Source: Suillus spraguei (lineage: Eukaryota; Basidiomycota; Agaricomycetes; Boletales; Suillaceae). Taken from it: a stretch of 64,000 nucleotides of DNA. The stretch covers positions 1 to 64,000 of the forward strand of contig JABCPU010000071.1 of the NCBI GenBank assembly GCA_016800925.1, given 5' to 3'. Of the stretch, positions 47,480-57,826 are shown one piece after another. Numbering within the stretch: position 1 is the stretch's first letter; every line of letters starts with the position of its first letter. Below the pieces are notes generated by a model. It was not told the origin of the DNA and did not search any database. It saw nothing but the letters and a program-made list of their open reading frames with translations. The translations under genes and the position numbers were made by a program.

Positions 47480-48233
47480 ACTTCTGCTTACCAATGCGGT
47501 GTCCCATCTTCTTGCATCCGAAGCATTGTCCTTTTTTCATGCACTCGGATCTTTCCATATCGGAGATTTGATCTATGACCATTGCGTTTGAATCGCGATT
47601 GGGTGTGTAATGCACGTTTTCATAGTTCTTTTTCTTCTGTGGAGCGTGGCGTGCTCACAATGCCAAAAGGTGTTGGTGGGAATTGTCGATGGAGATGCAT
47701 TGTGATACAACATTGCAGAATACTTCTGGGACGTCGCCTGGCGCAAAGAGTTTGGTTAGGATACCTAGGTTAAGGCCGTCTTGGAAGAACTGGATCTTCA
47801 TTGTGTTGTCGGTGATATGGGCCTTAGCTGCAAGCGCCTCAAAGTCAGCAATGTAAGTTTGGAGATCGCCGCTTCCTTGTTTGAGGTCCCTGAGCTTTGT
47901 GAATGCGGTTCCTACCGAATATACTGGTTCGAAAGCTTCATTGAAACTTTTCATGAAATCTTTCAACGTCCCATAACCGACTTTGTGTCCAGAAGTGTCA
48001 ACTGATTGGGTGTGAACGAGAAATTGCTCTTTCCAAGATTTGGCATTCTTTTCCATCATGAAGGACGTAATGAAAATGATCTTCTGTTTGTCGGTGGTAT
48101 AAAACTTTTCATTGATGTCGAAGTACAGGTTGCATGATAGAATGAATTCCAGGGAATTGTCGCGATCTCCATCAAAAGTGGTTGGGAGACCAATTTTATA
48201 TTCAAAATCTTTGGTGGTAGCCGTAGTAGTCAT
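47480..48233 (-). pseudogene. gag: gag of Gypsy element C'
   Basis: ATG 48231-48233. Capsid-like region: KDFEYKIGLPTTFDGDRDNS, LEFILSCNLYFDINEKFY, GYGTLKDFMKSFNEAFEP, LAAKAHITDNTMKIQFFQDG, APGDVPEVFCNVVSQCI. A stop at about 47655 precedes the zinc knuckle CFGCKKMGHRI near 47505-47540, where the last Cys region is degraded. It supplies the N-terminal part that the C copy lacks. Confidence 0.85.
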
Positions 48234-48366
48234 AATGGTGAACCATCTGGGGAGTTTATGCTTTCTCGGTGCCTACACGCGCAGTCTTGCTGTCCGTTAG
48301 GGCTTTATCAGGTTTCTGGGGGGGTCAAAGACTGGATAGTTGATGATTGATGTGACTTTGATCTTT

Positions 48367-48839
48367 TGTTACGAACTGGGGTGGTGTCACCAGCGACAGT
48401 GATAAGACACAGCCGGTCTGCTGGGAGGTTTGACTACGTTCAAAGGAGAACGAGGACTTCCACTAGGAAGTGTTCTGCGTAGGATTGAAGGTTCGATTGA
48501 AGAGTCGCAACTCTAAGATGATTGGTAGAATAGAGACTAAGGCTAAGGAGTGCTTAGACTTAGAGATGATTCAGACGACTCAGGTTGGAGACCTAAGCGA
48601 AAGATATTCCAGGTAAAACCCAGTAAGATTAAAGTGGAGTATACAAGCATAATACAATGTGCTTAAATAAGCCAATATGTGCACACGGACCAAGACAGAC
48701 GTGAGAATGTAAGTGCGTATCCAAAGAAGGAAGGCCATTATAGTACAGATGCATTGAGCATATGAGTTGGAATCACATTATGTAATATACAAGATCGAGT
48801 CATAAGAGAAAATGAATAGGGGCATGTACAATTGTAACA
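48367..48839 (-). repeat. 5' LTR of element C'
   Basis: 473 bp; followed directly by target duplication CTTCC (48840-48844). Confidence 0.93.
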
Positions 48840-48884
48840 CTTCCACCTTGCTTACCCTCAGCCTATTCTGCAATCTGATTCACC

Positions 48885-49918
48885 ATGGCAAGGACAGGTC
48901 ATCCCTCTCACTCGACTTCTGGCAGAGATAGGGCATGTCAACCACAGACACAGAAGCTCATGGAAAACAAAAATTTGGAGTTGAAGAACTACCTTCCTGA
49001 GTGGACTGCAGCCAAAAGGGGTGAGAAGTTAGGGGTTTTCACTGCAATAGCCAGGGTGGCCAATTTAGCCATGACTCTCTTCACAGCCCCCTGATAATGT
49101 TTGAACACACCGGGATCTCCTGGCTTTGCCCCCAGACTCATCCTCAATTCTCTTTAGCACCTCTTCACAGTTCTGCTGGTAGATCACCATCCTAGGCATC
49201 CATTTCCTCCCATACTTTATTATGTCCTTCCTTTCCTTCTTTTTCTTGTTGTTGAACAACCAAGTCTTATACATCTAAGAGTTGATAGAAGAATATGATG
49301 TTAAAATTTTAGTTTTTCAACACAACAAAGACGCATCACCTGCCTCCTCTTTTTATATTGTCCTTGGTCAGCAAACAACCTGGACGACAACGAGTTGGAG
49401 AAGGTGAAAGAAACAGGGGAAGAATGGTCAAACAGCTTTCCTCCTCCAGAGATACAAGCACAAGTTGCTCATAAGAAGGGACTGGCATATATGGAGCACT
49501 TTTCGAAAGAGATGTGGAGGCAATGAGGGATGACAGTGTTTGTGTTGTCAGCTTGGAAGAATGAACAGGGAGAGGTTCTGTTCGGGATGTAAGTCAATTG
49601 TATGCATCATCGCCGATCTTTCATCTCAATATATTTGTGCAGGCAGGATAATAATGAGGCATTAGGAGATGGGGACAGCTTCATGAAGACAAAGGACTGG
49701 AAGGACATTGAGCCAGTATGGCAGGAGTATGCCCAGGAACAGTTTGGTGAGTGTTTGAACTTTGGATGCAATAATGAATTTGCTGATCATCTCAATGATA
49801 GGTTCCAGGGCACGGGACGGAGGACAACAGGTCAAAGGAGGTTGCAAAAGAGTCAGAAAACCAGCTTTTGAACTCAACATGGACAGGGATGGGATGCCAT
49901 TGCTTCCAGACATCACGG
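48885..49918 (+). pseudogene. uncharacterised agaricomycete gene G, first half, with an internal inversion
   Basis: ATG 48885 opens an exon (ARTGHPSHSTSGRDRACQ, KNLELKNYLPEWTAAKRGEK). From about 49057 to 49362 the coding sense flips to the minus strand: an acceptor followed by MYKTWLFNNKKKKERKD, YGRKWMPRMVIYQQNCEEVL and, in another frame, GVFKHYQGAVKRVMAKL. Plus-strand coding resumes with NNLDDNELEKVKETGEEWSN, AQVAHKKGLAYMEHFSKEMW, a TGA, GMTVFVLSAWKNEQGEVLFG, an intron (about 49590-49643), DNNEALGDGDSFMKTKDWKD, a second intron (about 49745-49802) and NMDRDGMPLLPDIT. I recognise the pattern as a protein family repeated in mushroom genomes, without known function. The gene is interrupted by an F LTR at 49919 and continues at 50854. 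Confidence 0.6.
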
Positions 49919-50849
49919 TGTGACGAGCAAACTCACGCTGAGCTTGAAATGGCACATTTTCATATAGGTGTCACACGGGTATCATTATCCTTACCTTTCG
50001 GCTTCACCGTCCCTTGCCATGACACTTTACCATGTGTTACCCCTATCTGACGGTATCGTTCCACACTCTGGAAGCCTCATTGCAGCTTAGCAGCTGTACT
50101 ACAGCAACTTTCCTGCAAAGTGGTGATCCTTGGCAATCTCCGCAAACCCATTTGGCATCCTCAAGCAAGATTTACCGTCTGTCCTATGTCCATCCAGTCT
50201 TGCCGGTACGTGATGTTTTGTAAACTGTAGTGCAGTCTTATTACATGTCTGCTGTGTGTTTATCCTATCCCTTCCGTTTCCGTAGCTATTCCTTAGTATA
50301 AAATTCCTAGGTACCCATACTCTTTCCTTACTTCCCTCCTATAGTACACACGGTACTTAGGAATAGTCACCACTACTGTCACTATGAAATAAAGTCCTTT
50401 ACCGAAGTCATTGTCTCCTCTAAGAATTGCTTTACTGCTGCATGCACTACTGCTTTCCTGCGCTTCACCACTAGCGCTACCGCTTTCTCACACTTCACCG
50501 CTACACTACCGCTTGTTTTACTGCAGAAGTTCCCATGCTTACCGCAGTTTTACCACTCGTACTACTGCAGCTTGACTGTTCATGCTACCGCTTGCCTACC
50601 GCATTCCCACACTTACCACTAGTTTTACCGCAAGTTTCCCATGGACCGGAGGTCACCGCTAGCATCTCACTACCTCCAATGGCATTCTGGCACCACAGGT
50701 TGGGCAATATCAAACTATATTGACTTAGCATTCCCTTTAGGGTGAACGTTCTTGCCTTCACAAGTGAAGCAGACTAGGTAGAGCACAAGACTCGCATACT
50801 AGTTTAGGCCATGGTTCATCTACAGCCCAGGCTAGATTGTATCTTTACA
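49919..50849 (-). mobile_element. solo LTR, family F (subtype ending in GTCACA)
   Basis: 931 bp, inserted in gene G with flanks ACGG (49915-49918) and ACAG (50850-50853). Removing one flank restores the frame PDIT-EIKLEEKK, which fixes the 4-bp duplication. Confidence 0.9.
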
Positions 50850-50853
50850 ACAG

Positions 50854-50931
50854 AAATAAAACTTGAGGAGAAGAAGGCCATAGTCAGGGCTTTTCTTACA
50901 TCGCACTATTGTGAGTCTGTTGTGGTGGCAT
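50854..50931 (+). pseudogene. gene G, middle segment
   Basis: It continues the frame as EIKLEEKKAIVRAFLTSHY and CESVVVAS and is cut at 50931/50935 by the next F LTR. Confidence 0.6.
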
Positions 50932-51581
50932 CCAGTGCAAAGATACAACCTAACCTGGGCTGTAGATAAACTACCTCCTAAATTAGTATGTGGTCTTGCG
51001 CTCCATCTAGTCTACTTCACTTGCTAGGCAAGAATGTTCGACCCTAAAGGGAGATGCCTATTAGTAAGTTTGAGTTATACCAGTGTGCAAATGTAGTGTC
51101 GTAGTCAGCGGTAAGTTGCCATGGTCAGTGATAATGCTGCCAGAACTAGCATGGTAAGTATTGGTACTAGCACTATTGAAACAATGCCTGAAAATGTAGT
51201 GTCAAGCGACTGGTGCAAAGAAACAGTAAAGAAACCCATGGAACTTTCAGTGGAAAAGTAGTGGTGAAAGGTCTACCAGGATGCCAGCAGTAACGGTGAA
51301 CAAGTGATATCAATTAATGAGTGGTAAGGGACCTTAAAGATTATGTCTACTACTGGGTGGTTCCAGAGCTAGACTCCAATCCTGACCTATAGTACGGTGA
51401 AAATAAGGTACTGTATCGTGCAGGCTATGAAGTGCTTATATCCTATAATGTATGTACTTGGGAGGCACTAGGCAAGATCAGTAGCGCTCGAGAGAAGTAG
51501 CCACAATATGTAAATGTAGCGCGAGGCAGCTGCAGCATGAGGCAACATGTAATAAGGTTTGCTGTAGAATCAGTGATAAGC

Positions 51582-52501
51582 CACCTCAACCTCACTAGTA
51601 TGTAACCTAATAAGGATGTTGTAGGGGGGCTATGGCATGCTAATTAGCACTGGATCTCCTCATCCTCACACACCACCAGTACCACCTAGAATAAAGCCTT
51701 AATTCCCTTTGTGGATTTTCCCAGAACAGTAGCTTATGTGAGTATGTTATGAGGCATGGCAATGGGAGAACTTCCCGACTATTGCTGCCCTCCCTCGGCA
51801 AGCTCCGCACTGGTCCTCACCACCTAATTAGCCTTGCTCACTGTTGTCAATGATGAGCTCAGCTAAGTACCTCATTTCTTTACTGTTTTTTTTTGGTTCT
51901 TTATTTATTATTAATCTATTTATCCATATACAGATGTTCGCAGTGCTCAGCAATGCTAAGGGTGCCTGCTCACTGTCTTTCATGTTGTACTGGGCAAGTC
52001 TCAACATCCACGTGACTTTGTTGATATCGTCCCTTACCAGATATACTCATGGCCTCTGCCATGTGTTTACTCCACCCACACCTATACCTCACTGCTGCCA
52101 TTGCTGGCAGCAGTGAGGGCCTTCTATCTCCTAAGTCTTTCCCCACCATCTACAATGCCTCCTGTGAGGAATTCTCGTGCTGTGTGACTTGTTGTTGGCT
52201 CTACTAGGTCTACTGTGAGACTCACATCCAAGGTGTTGTCGCAGATGTAGCAGATCGAGGACTGATGGCGCAGACAAGCAAGGTACAAAGCCAATATTTC
52301 AGGTAAGAGAGTCAATCACCGCACTCTGTCTCTGCGCTGACACTGGCTTTAGGACTCAGTACCGAATCCTCACTGACATGCAGCATGAACCTATTGCAGG
52401 AGGATAAGCATAATTGGTATCTCAGTGATGAGGAGTTGGATGCTATTTTGCCGGCCACTAGGTATGCTATCATTACTCCTCCCCCTAGATATGCACCATA
52501 C
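51582..52501 (+). repeat. left terminal inverted repeat of the KDZ element
   Basis: 920 bp, pairs with 60701-61620. It contains a T9 run near 51887-51895 and, at its inner end, an SF3B1-like exon copy (from 52400). Confidence 0.95.
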
Positions 52502-52665
52502 TGAATCCTTGCTGACATGCAGCATGAACTCATTGCAGGAGGATAATCATAACCACTATCTCAGTGATGAGGAGTTGGATGCTATTTTACCGGCCACTGG
52601 GTATGATATTGTTACTCCTCCCCCTGGATATGCACCAATGGAAGCTCCCTGTAAGCTTATGGGCC
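52400..52665 (+). pseudogene. two tandem copies of an SF3B1-like exon captured by the transposon
   Basis: Each copy begins right after an intron-like 3' end (branch CTGAC, acceptor TTGCAG). Copy 1 (from 52400) reads YLSDEELDAILPATRYAI then TPPPRYAP. Copy 2 (from 52539) reads YLSDEELDAILPATGYDI, VTPPPGYAPMEAPCKLM. SF3B1/Hsh155, the HEAT-repeat U2 snRNP protein, has SDEELDA.. followed by a PPP/PPAGY.P motif and R-K-L in its N-terminal region, and fungal versions are closer still. The repeat unit is about 139 bp. A third copy lies in opposite orientation in the right repeat. It was captured as genomic DNA, since the intron end is kept. Confidence 0.65.
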
Positions 52666-52760
52666 TGATCAATGAGATGTTCACACTTGCTGTGTAGGAC
52701 ATTCTTGTAGTTGGCAATATCATTTTTAATGTATTAGCAAGTTCATAATGCACAAGTATT

Positions 52761-54288
52761 CTAAGTACTTGAAGTGGCCTCTCCTGCTTGATCAATGCGC
52801 TGTTTGGATACTCGTTTTTTCCCTTTATCAGATCGTGTCTTGCGGGATTTCCTAGCAACAGAGACTTCATCCCCTCCCATGCTTGAGATGCCTGAAATAA
52901 TATGCATGACACCACTGTCTACTTGGTGATGGGATCGCTTTCTTTGTATAGGTGCAGACTCCATCTCAGCATGCACTGGCTGTGAGGTACATGCAGGCAA
53001 AGAAGTATCGCCTAGACAACACCATAGTTAGAATTGAAAAACATAGTACCATAATTCCCACCTTCATCTGTATGCTCGAGGTTGAGTCTCACCTCTTCCC
53101 ATTCTTGCCACTCTGCTGCCATCAACTTATGGAATTTTGTCATGCCTGACATAAACCCATTGTATACAGTCTTGACCTCCACCATTGGGCCTATGTCCCC
53201 TGGGCTTGCAAATTTTTTCAGCGGCCAGTTTTCGAGGACCACACCATGTTGCGCAGTGATGTTCTCATCAAATTTTACATAGTACATCCTGGAGACGGGC
53301 ATCTGGGTTGCATCACGGAGCTTATCGAGGATAAGTGCGGATGTCTTGCTCTTGAGTTGAAGGAAAGACTTCTTGTAGTTAGAAATGACACCTGTAGAGT
53401 AATGAGTTACAACACATGAGAATAAAATAATTTGTACTGGTAACACCAGAAGTACAGTAGCCTTTGAGGTGTGTTGCAAAGTTGGAGGGTGTCTCCTTGA
53501 GAGTGAGCTGGAAGAAGTATCCAACACGATCATCTGGGAGGTAGACATAAGGACAATTATAATGGTCCAGGTCCCCTCGGACAGTAATGAGGGCAGTATG
53601 ACATCCAGTCCTCGTGGAGAGATTTGCGAGCTAGATAGAATATAAGAGCATGCCCAAAATCACTATTTCTACATACTGTTTGTGTTACAGAGTCTAACGT
53701 AGCATGGATGTCATGAAATGCGCTGATGGGGACATTGTGGCTTGTCAAGGATTTGTTGTTGTGGTGTTCTTCTAAATCTTCCATAAGGTCCCTGGTTGCA
53801 TTTATCTTCTCTTGTTGTGGCATAGCATTTCATTTCTCAGCAATTTCATGCCCAACCTTGGTGGCCTTAATACATCGTTCATCGTGTTCTCACCCTTTAT
53901 GATAAATATCAGCAATGTAACATCAAAAACAAATCAAATGACCTGCGTTCATTGCCTTGACCTCAGAACGAAGGAATGCATTCCAACATGTTGGTTTTCG
54001 GCTCTTCTGCTTGGTGTGTGTCTGTTGTAAAATTGCTTCAAAGTGGTACTCAATGGTCCTGTCAGGAAACTGTTCGCGCAACTTGACAGCTTCCTGCATG
54101 ACCAAGTCCTGGGCATCTGTGAGGGCATCATTATATGCACCTTTGTGAGCCTTGCATTTCTCAGCAAGTGCCTTCTTTTCAGCTTCAGTATGGAGCTGTG
54201 CTTTTCGTTTCATGTGGTGACGCCATGGTGTCCGTGAACTAGACTTGGTGACCTTGATGTAGCACTGGTGTCGGCTGAGATCCAGCAT
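52761..54288 (-). CDS. third KDZ-element ORF, unknown function
   Basis: Several exons. N-terminal part from about 54288: CYIKVTKSSSRTPWRHHMKR, TEAEKKALAEKCKAHKGAYN, CWNAFLRSEVKAMNA. Then PQQEKINATRDLMEDLEEHH, VPISAFHDIHATLDSVTQTV, NYKKSFLQLKSKTSALILDK, SRMYYVKFDENITAQHGVV, NWPLKKFASPGDIG, and a basic C-terminal tail (RKSRKTRSDKGKKRVSKQR) that could be a nuclear localisation signal. I know this protein only as a recurring companion of mushroom DNA transposons; it has no assigned biochemical role. Adjacent exons join across short GT-AG introns (for example near 53890-53940 and 53395-53450). Confidence 0.6.
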
Positions 54289-55065
54289 TGCAAATAACAG
54301 AGAATTGCAACAGTGGAAGAGAAAAGCAAGGGCATGTGGGAATGCCACAAAAAAATCACTGTTAGCAGACTAGCATCAACAAGTTCATTAATGTCAAGGC
54401 ACAGCAAACATTGGTAATCTTATCTATATCATGGTGTGATCGACAAGATAGACACTCTGGCCTGAAATCAACTCAAAGAGGTACTCAGCCTCCAACAGAG
54501 GCATTCCTCTAGCACAGATATAGTTGGTAAAATCTTGACTGCAATATCCTTCCCTATACGCATGAATGATGCTCCAGATGGCCAAAGCTTGGTAGCCATG
54601 TAAATTGAGATATTTTTTGGCAGCAACCCCAAGGATACCAATAGGTGGTATGTCTGGGTCTGCATCATCAATCTCTTCTCTGACAAGAACAGTGCCTGTA
54701 ATGCCTGCAAGGGACCTATTGTGGCGGAGAATGACAGATGGTGAACTTGAAGTAGTAGATGGGCTCAGGCAGACGCTAACAGTGCCAGCATTGGACCTGG
54801 TATTGTGACAGAGAATGGCGGGCACTGCTGCCGTAGATGGGCTCTGGCTTATAGCGCCAGCATTGGACCTAGCATGGTGGTGGAGAATAACAGGCAGTGG
54901 TAAAGCAGTAGATGGCTTGAGCTGGCAGACTGAGATGCAGAATCAGAAGAGATATCCACATAGAGCTGCTCCTTGAATGCAGATGAAAGCTGCTGTAAAA
55001 CTTATGAAACAATGAGAGAGAGCTAGTAGTATGAAACAGATGAGCATACCTGCATGTTGAGGTAC

Positions 55066-57142
55066 TGTTAAGACCGTACTCAAAGGTAGAGAGATCCGAA
55101 GGGCTTTGGCCTCAGTTCGTGCACTGTGCCCCTTTCTCGAGTAATGCCCCTTATTTCAGGGAGAAGTTATTCGTCCAAAGATCCGGAAGGAGTTGCGTGA
55201 CGGATCCGGGCGTCCAAAGGTTATTCGGAACGTAAGGATAGAACAAAGATTAAGGCTAGCTTCGGAACGAGTTCCTAACTAGAAACTAACGGAGGTAGAC
55301 TATCCGAAGATAGAGTTGGAGATTTAGACTATAGGAATCAATCCTAAGTCTCAGAAGGTGACTTTAGAGCAGAGGGTGGCTCAAGTCCGGAAGAAGCGGA
55401 ATGAGCAGAATCTAAGATGATATTCGAACTAAGGTTCTACGGAGATCTACAAGTGGTTTATATACTGTAAGTATCTAAGACGGATAATCAACAAGTCCGG
55501 GACCGAGGGCTATGTACGAAGTGTAATGGAAGTCTATTAGTTAATGCACAGCGGATCAGTAAGCATGAATCGGAAATGAACACAGGAAACGGATCAGTGA
55601 CACAGGACAGAAATATAAACAGCCAGAATACCGGAAACAGGAGGAATGACAAAAGGAGATAGACGCAGATATACACAAGGGAGTTAAGGTGCGAGAAGTG
55701 AGCACATTCGGATGGGTGGTCCGGACAGGATCTGTGGACTGGACGGATATGGAATTGATCGGATCTGTCATATACCGTACATTCAGGTCTAGATCAAATC
55801 CAATCCATGGACATCCAGACACCCAACCTACACATATCTGATCCACCCATCCAATCCAGTTCACATATCCGGTCCACCCATCTACTCCAATCCATATCCA
55901 TCCGTGTCCATATCCGATCCGTGTCCATATCCGATCCATGTCCATATCCGATCCGAGTTCATATCTGAACTATTCCTGCGCACCTGCGCATTACCCCTTT
56001 TAGAATATACCTGTGTCTCCGGCTTCTGGGTATCTCTGTGCTTCCGGTTCTCGGTGATCTCTGCCTCCGTCTTGATAAGTATTTCGTACGAGCTTCATCT
56101 CCGAGTTCATAGCCTTATGTCCCGCTGTACTTACTAATGTGTTTCTGTATGCTTCAGACATAGCCTCGGACTATCTGTACTTACCCTCCGGCATGCTCCT
56201 ACAGTATATAAACTTGTAGTACAACTCTTGCAGACCTTAGTCTGATTCATTGTTCCTACTTCTGTATATTCCTTTGATGACTCTGTATCCTGTTATCATG
56301 TCTATATAACTCCATCTCCGTTCTTGCACTTGGGCTCCAGCCCTTGTAAGCTTCCGACTCAGGCCTATGGGATCACTCCCTAGGCCAGAGCTTTGATCCT
56401 ATGTCATATAATCTTTTCGGACTTCGTCCATCTCCGTCTATCATCTGTTTCACCTCCGACTCTACCTTTGGTAGTCTTATACTGTCTGTTTCTATTCCGG
56501 ACCTTGTCCGGAGTAGTCTATACTATCTCTACACCATATCCGGACCTACTCCCCTCTAGTAGCCAACACTTCCTATAAGATCCACAGAGCTATGCTCATC
56601 CGATCATCTGCTCCTCCGCTCCTCCGCTCCTCCGCTCCTCTGAGCTCCGGACCTTCGGACCCCTAGTCCTCCGGATCCATCCTATCCTATCCTCTGACAT
56701 CTATGGATCATCTTTCCCTCCGGAGCTCTGCTCCTATCCTGCCCTGGACTTTGTCCAGCGGTCCATCCTTCATCCGTTCTACTTGGAACTTGTTCCAGTA
56801 GTGTTACCATTACTCCCTACCTTCCGGAAATAGTTCCGGCGCATTCCCGCGCTCATCCGGAAGTCCATCGGAGCTCTGTTGAGCTATCCTGCCTTAGAGT
56901 TCGTCTGGACCCTCCATCCGGACTTCACCAGGACTCTCCCTTGGACTTCATCCAAAATTAAGGGCACATACTCGGGTAAGGGGCACAGCGTACGAGCTGA
57001 GGCCAAGCCCCTTTGACTTTACAACCCTCTGGTACAACCCCATGTAAGACCAGGACTTCTTACTAATCTCCAGTTTTGCATGGTCGTAACAGGATCTGAT
57101 CGGATATGGTCGGATCTGAGATTAGAAGTATGGTATATGACA
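55066..57142 (-). mobile_element. solo LTR, family D, split by solo LTR E
   Basis: Reverse-strand D LTR (TGTTAAGACCGTACTC ... GGTATATGACA) in two parts, 55066-55765 and 57097-57142, with perfect target duplication GGTAC at 55061-55065 and 57143-57147. More diverged than the solo copy at 30451. Confidence 0.93.
55766..57091 (+). mobile_element. solo LTR, family E (1326 bp)
   Basis: TGTCATATACCGTAC ... GGTCGTAACA, flanked by the perfect duplication GGATC (55761-55765, 57092-57096). The start resembles family D (TGTCATATACCATAC), so E is a related family. It contains TATATAAAC (about 56213) and simple CTCCTCCG repeats near 56610-56640. No coding region. Confidence 0.93.
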
Positions 57143-57826
57143 GGTACAATATGATGCCTTTGAGGAGTGGACACACAATGTGTCCTTTGAGGAAGGTTGT
57201 GCTGAGATTCAACGTCGCAGATTGGCCCTCCCTTAAGTATCATGTACCTGAGAGCATCTAGTAGGGTATTGAACTTGTGGAACTTGCATATCTGAAGCCC
57301 ATTGACCTGCATAAAAGCTGTTGTCCTGTAACATTGATAGAATGAGTATTCCACAGCACAGGGTACTTAACACATACCTCTCAAGAAATATACCAACTTT
57401 CCTTCCATAAACAATGCTATAAAACTCAGTGTGATGGGGAAACAAGTTCTTGACATCCATGGATGAAGCTAATGTGTCGACGATAGAACTGGCTGAATTA
57501 TCCTTGATAAACTTAACAAGTGAGTTTTGAAGTTTCATGACGCTCTCAGCTTGGTCCTGTGAGAGGCACTGGATAGCTAGTGGGAAGGGAGATGTATTGA
57601 TCCCAGATGCGATGAATGGCCTTTCGAACATGTCAATGAGATGATTAAGATTAAATTAGAGACACTGAACCTCACCAGGAGTCTTTTATGCTGGGGGGTT
57701 GACCACCAAGGACAACCACAATCAACTTCGACAAAGACATAGTGAATGAGAGCAAAATGTGCGATGATTGTTGATAAATTGATCAATTGATATGTTGGTG
57801 TGATGTTAGCAATAGCAGTTGGAGAC

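Larger units (their letters stand above)
32408..48839 (-). mobile_element. full-length Gypsy (chromodomain) retrotransposon C' with nested insertions
   Basis: LTRs at 32408-32880 and 48367-48839 (473 bp each, differing at about five sites, mainly CpG transitions) with 5-bp target duplication CTTCC at 32403-32407 and 48840-48844. Read on the minus strand: gag (about 47480-48233), protease, RT, RNase H, integrase, chromodomain (43376-43612), third ORF (32913-43334, interrupted), polypurine tract, 3' LTR. Inserted within it are element D (34293-42227, TSD CAATG) and an F solo LTR (33270-34248). Without insertions the element would be about 7.5 kb. Confidence 0.95.
54424..57740 (-). pseudogene. 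KDZ-element protein with RNase H1-type hybrid-binding (viroplasmin) domain, split by LTRs
   Basis: ATG 57738-57740 (SLSKLIVVVLGGQPPSIKDS), an intron, PFIASGINTSPFPLAIQCLS, then FYSIVYGRKVGIFLER, a second intron and TTAFMQVNGLQICKFHKF, NTLLDALRYM. The pattern Y-x-(I/V)-x-x-G-R-x-x-G-(I/V)-(F/Y) followed by F-x-K/H-F is that of the RNase H1 N-terminal/caulimovirus viroplasmin domain, which binds RNA:DNA hybrids or dsRNA. At 57142 the solo D LTR interrupts. The far part resumes at 55065 with a splice-bounded exon (LSSAFKEQLYVDISSDSAS) and a C-terminal module (GVAAKKYLNLHGYQALAIWS, RGMPLLEAEYLFELI). That both parts are one gene is inferred from orientation and from similar proteins in mushrooms. 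Confidence 0.6.

Noticed and set aside
51844..52315. Open frames of 90 and 63 codons present twice, at both ends of the KDZ element
   Set aside because: They are identical only because they lie in the terminal inverted repeats; no motif or splice context supports a protein.
57143..57235. A plus-strand frame (YDAFEEWTHNV region) as a separate gene
   Set aside because: It is only about 30 codons, opposite to all genes of the KDZ element and bounded by an LTR; too short to support.
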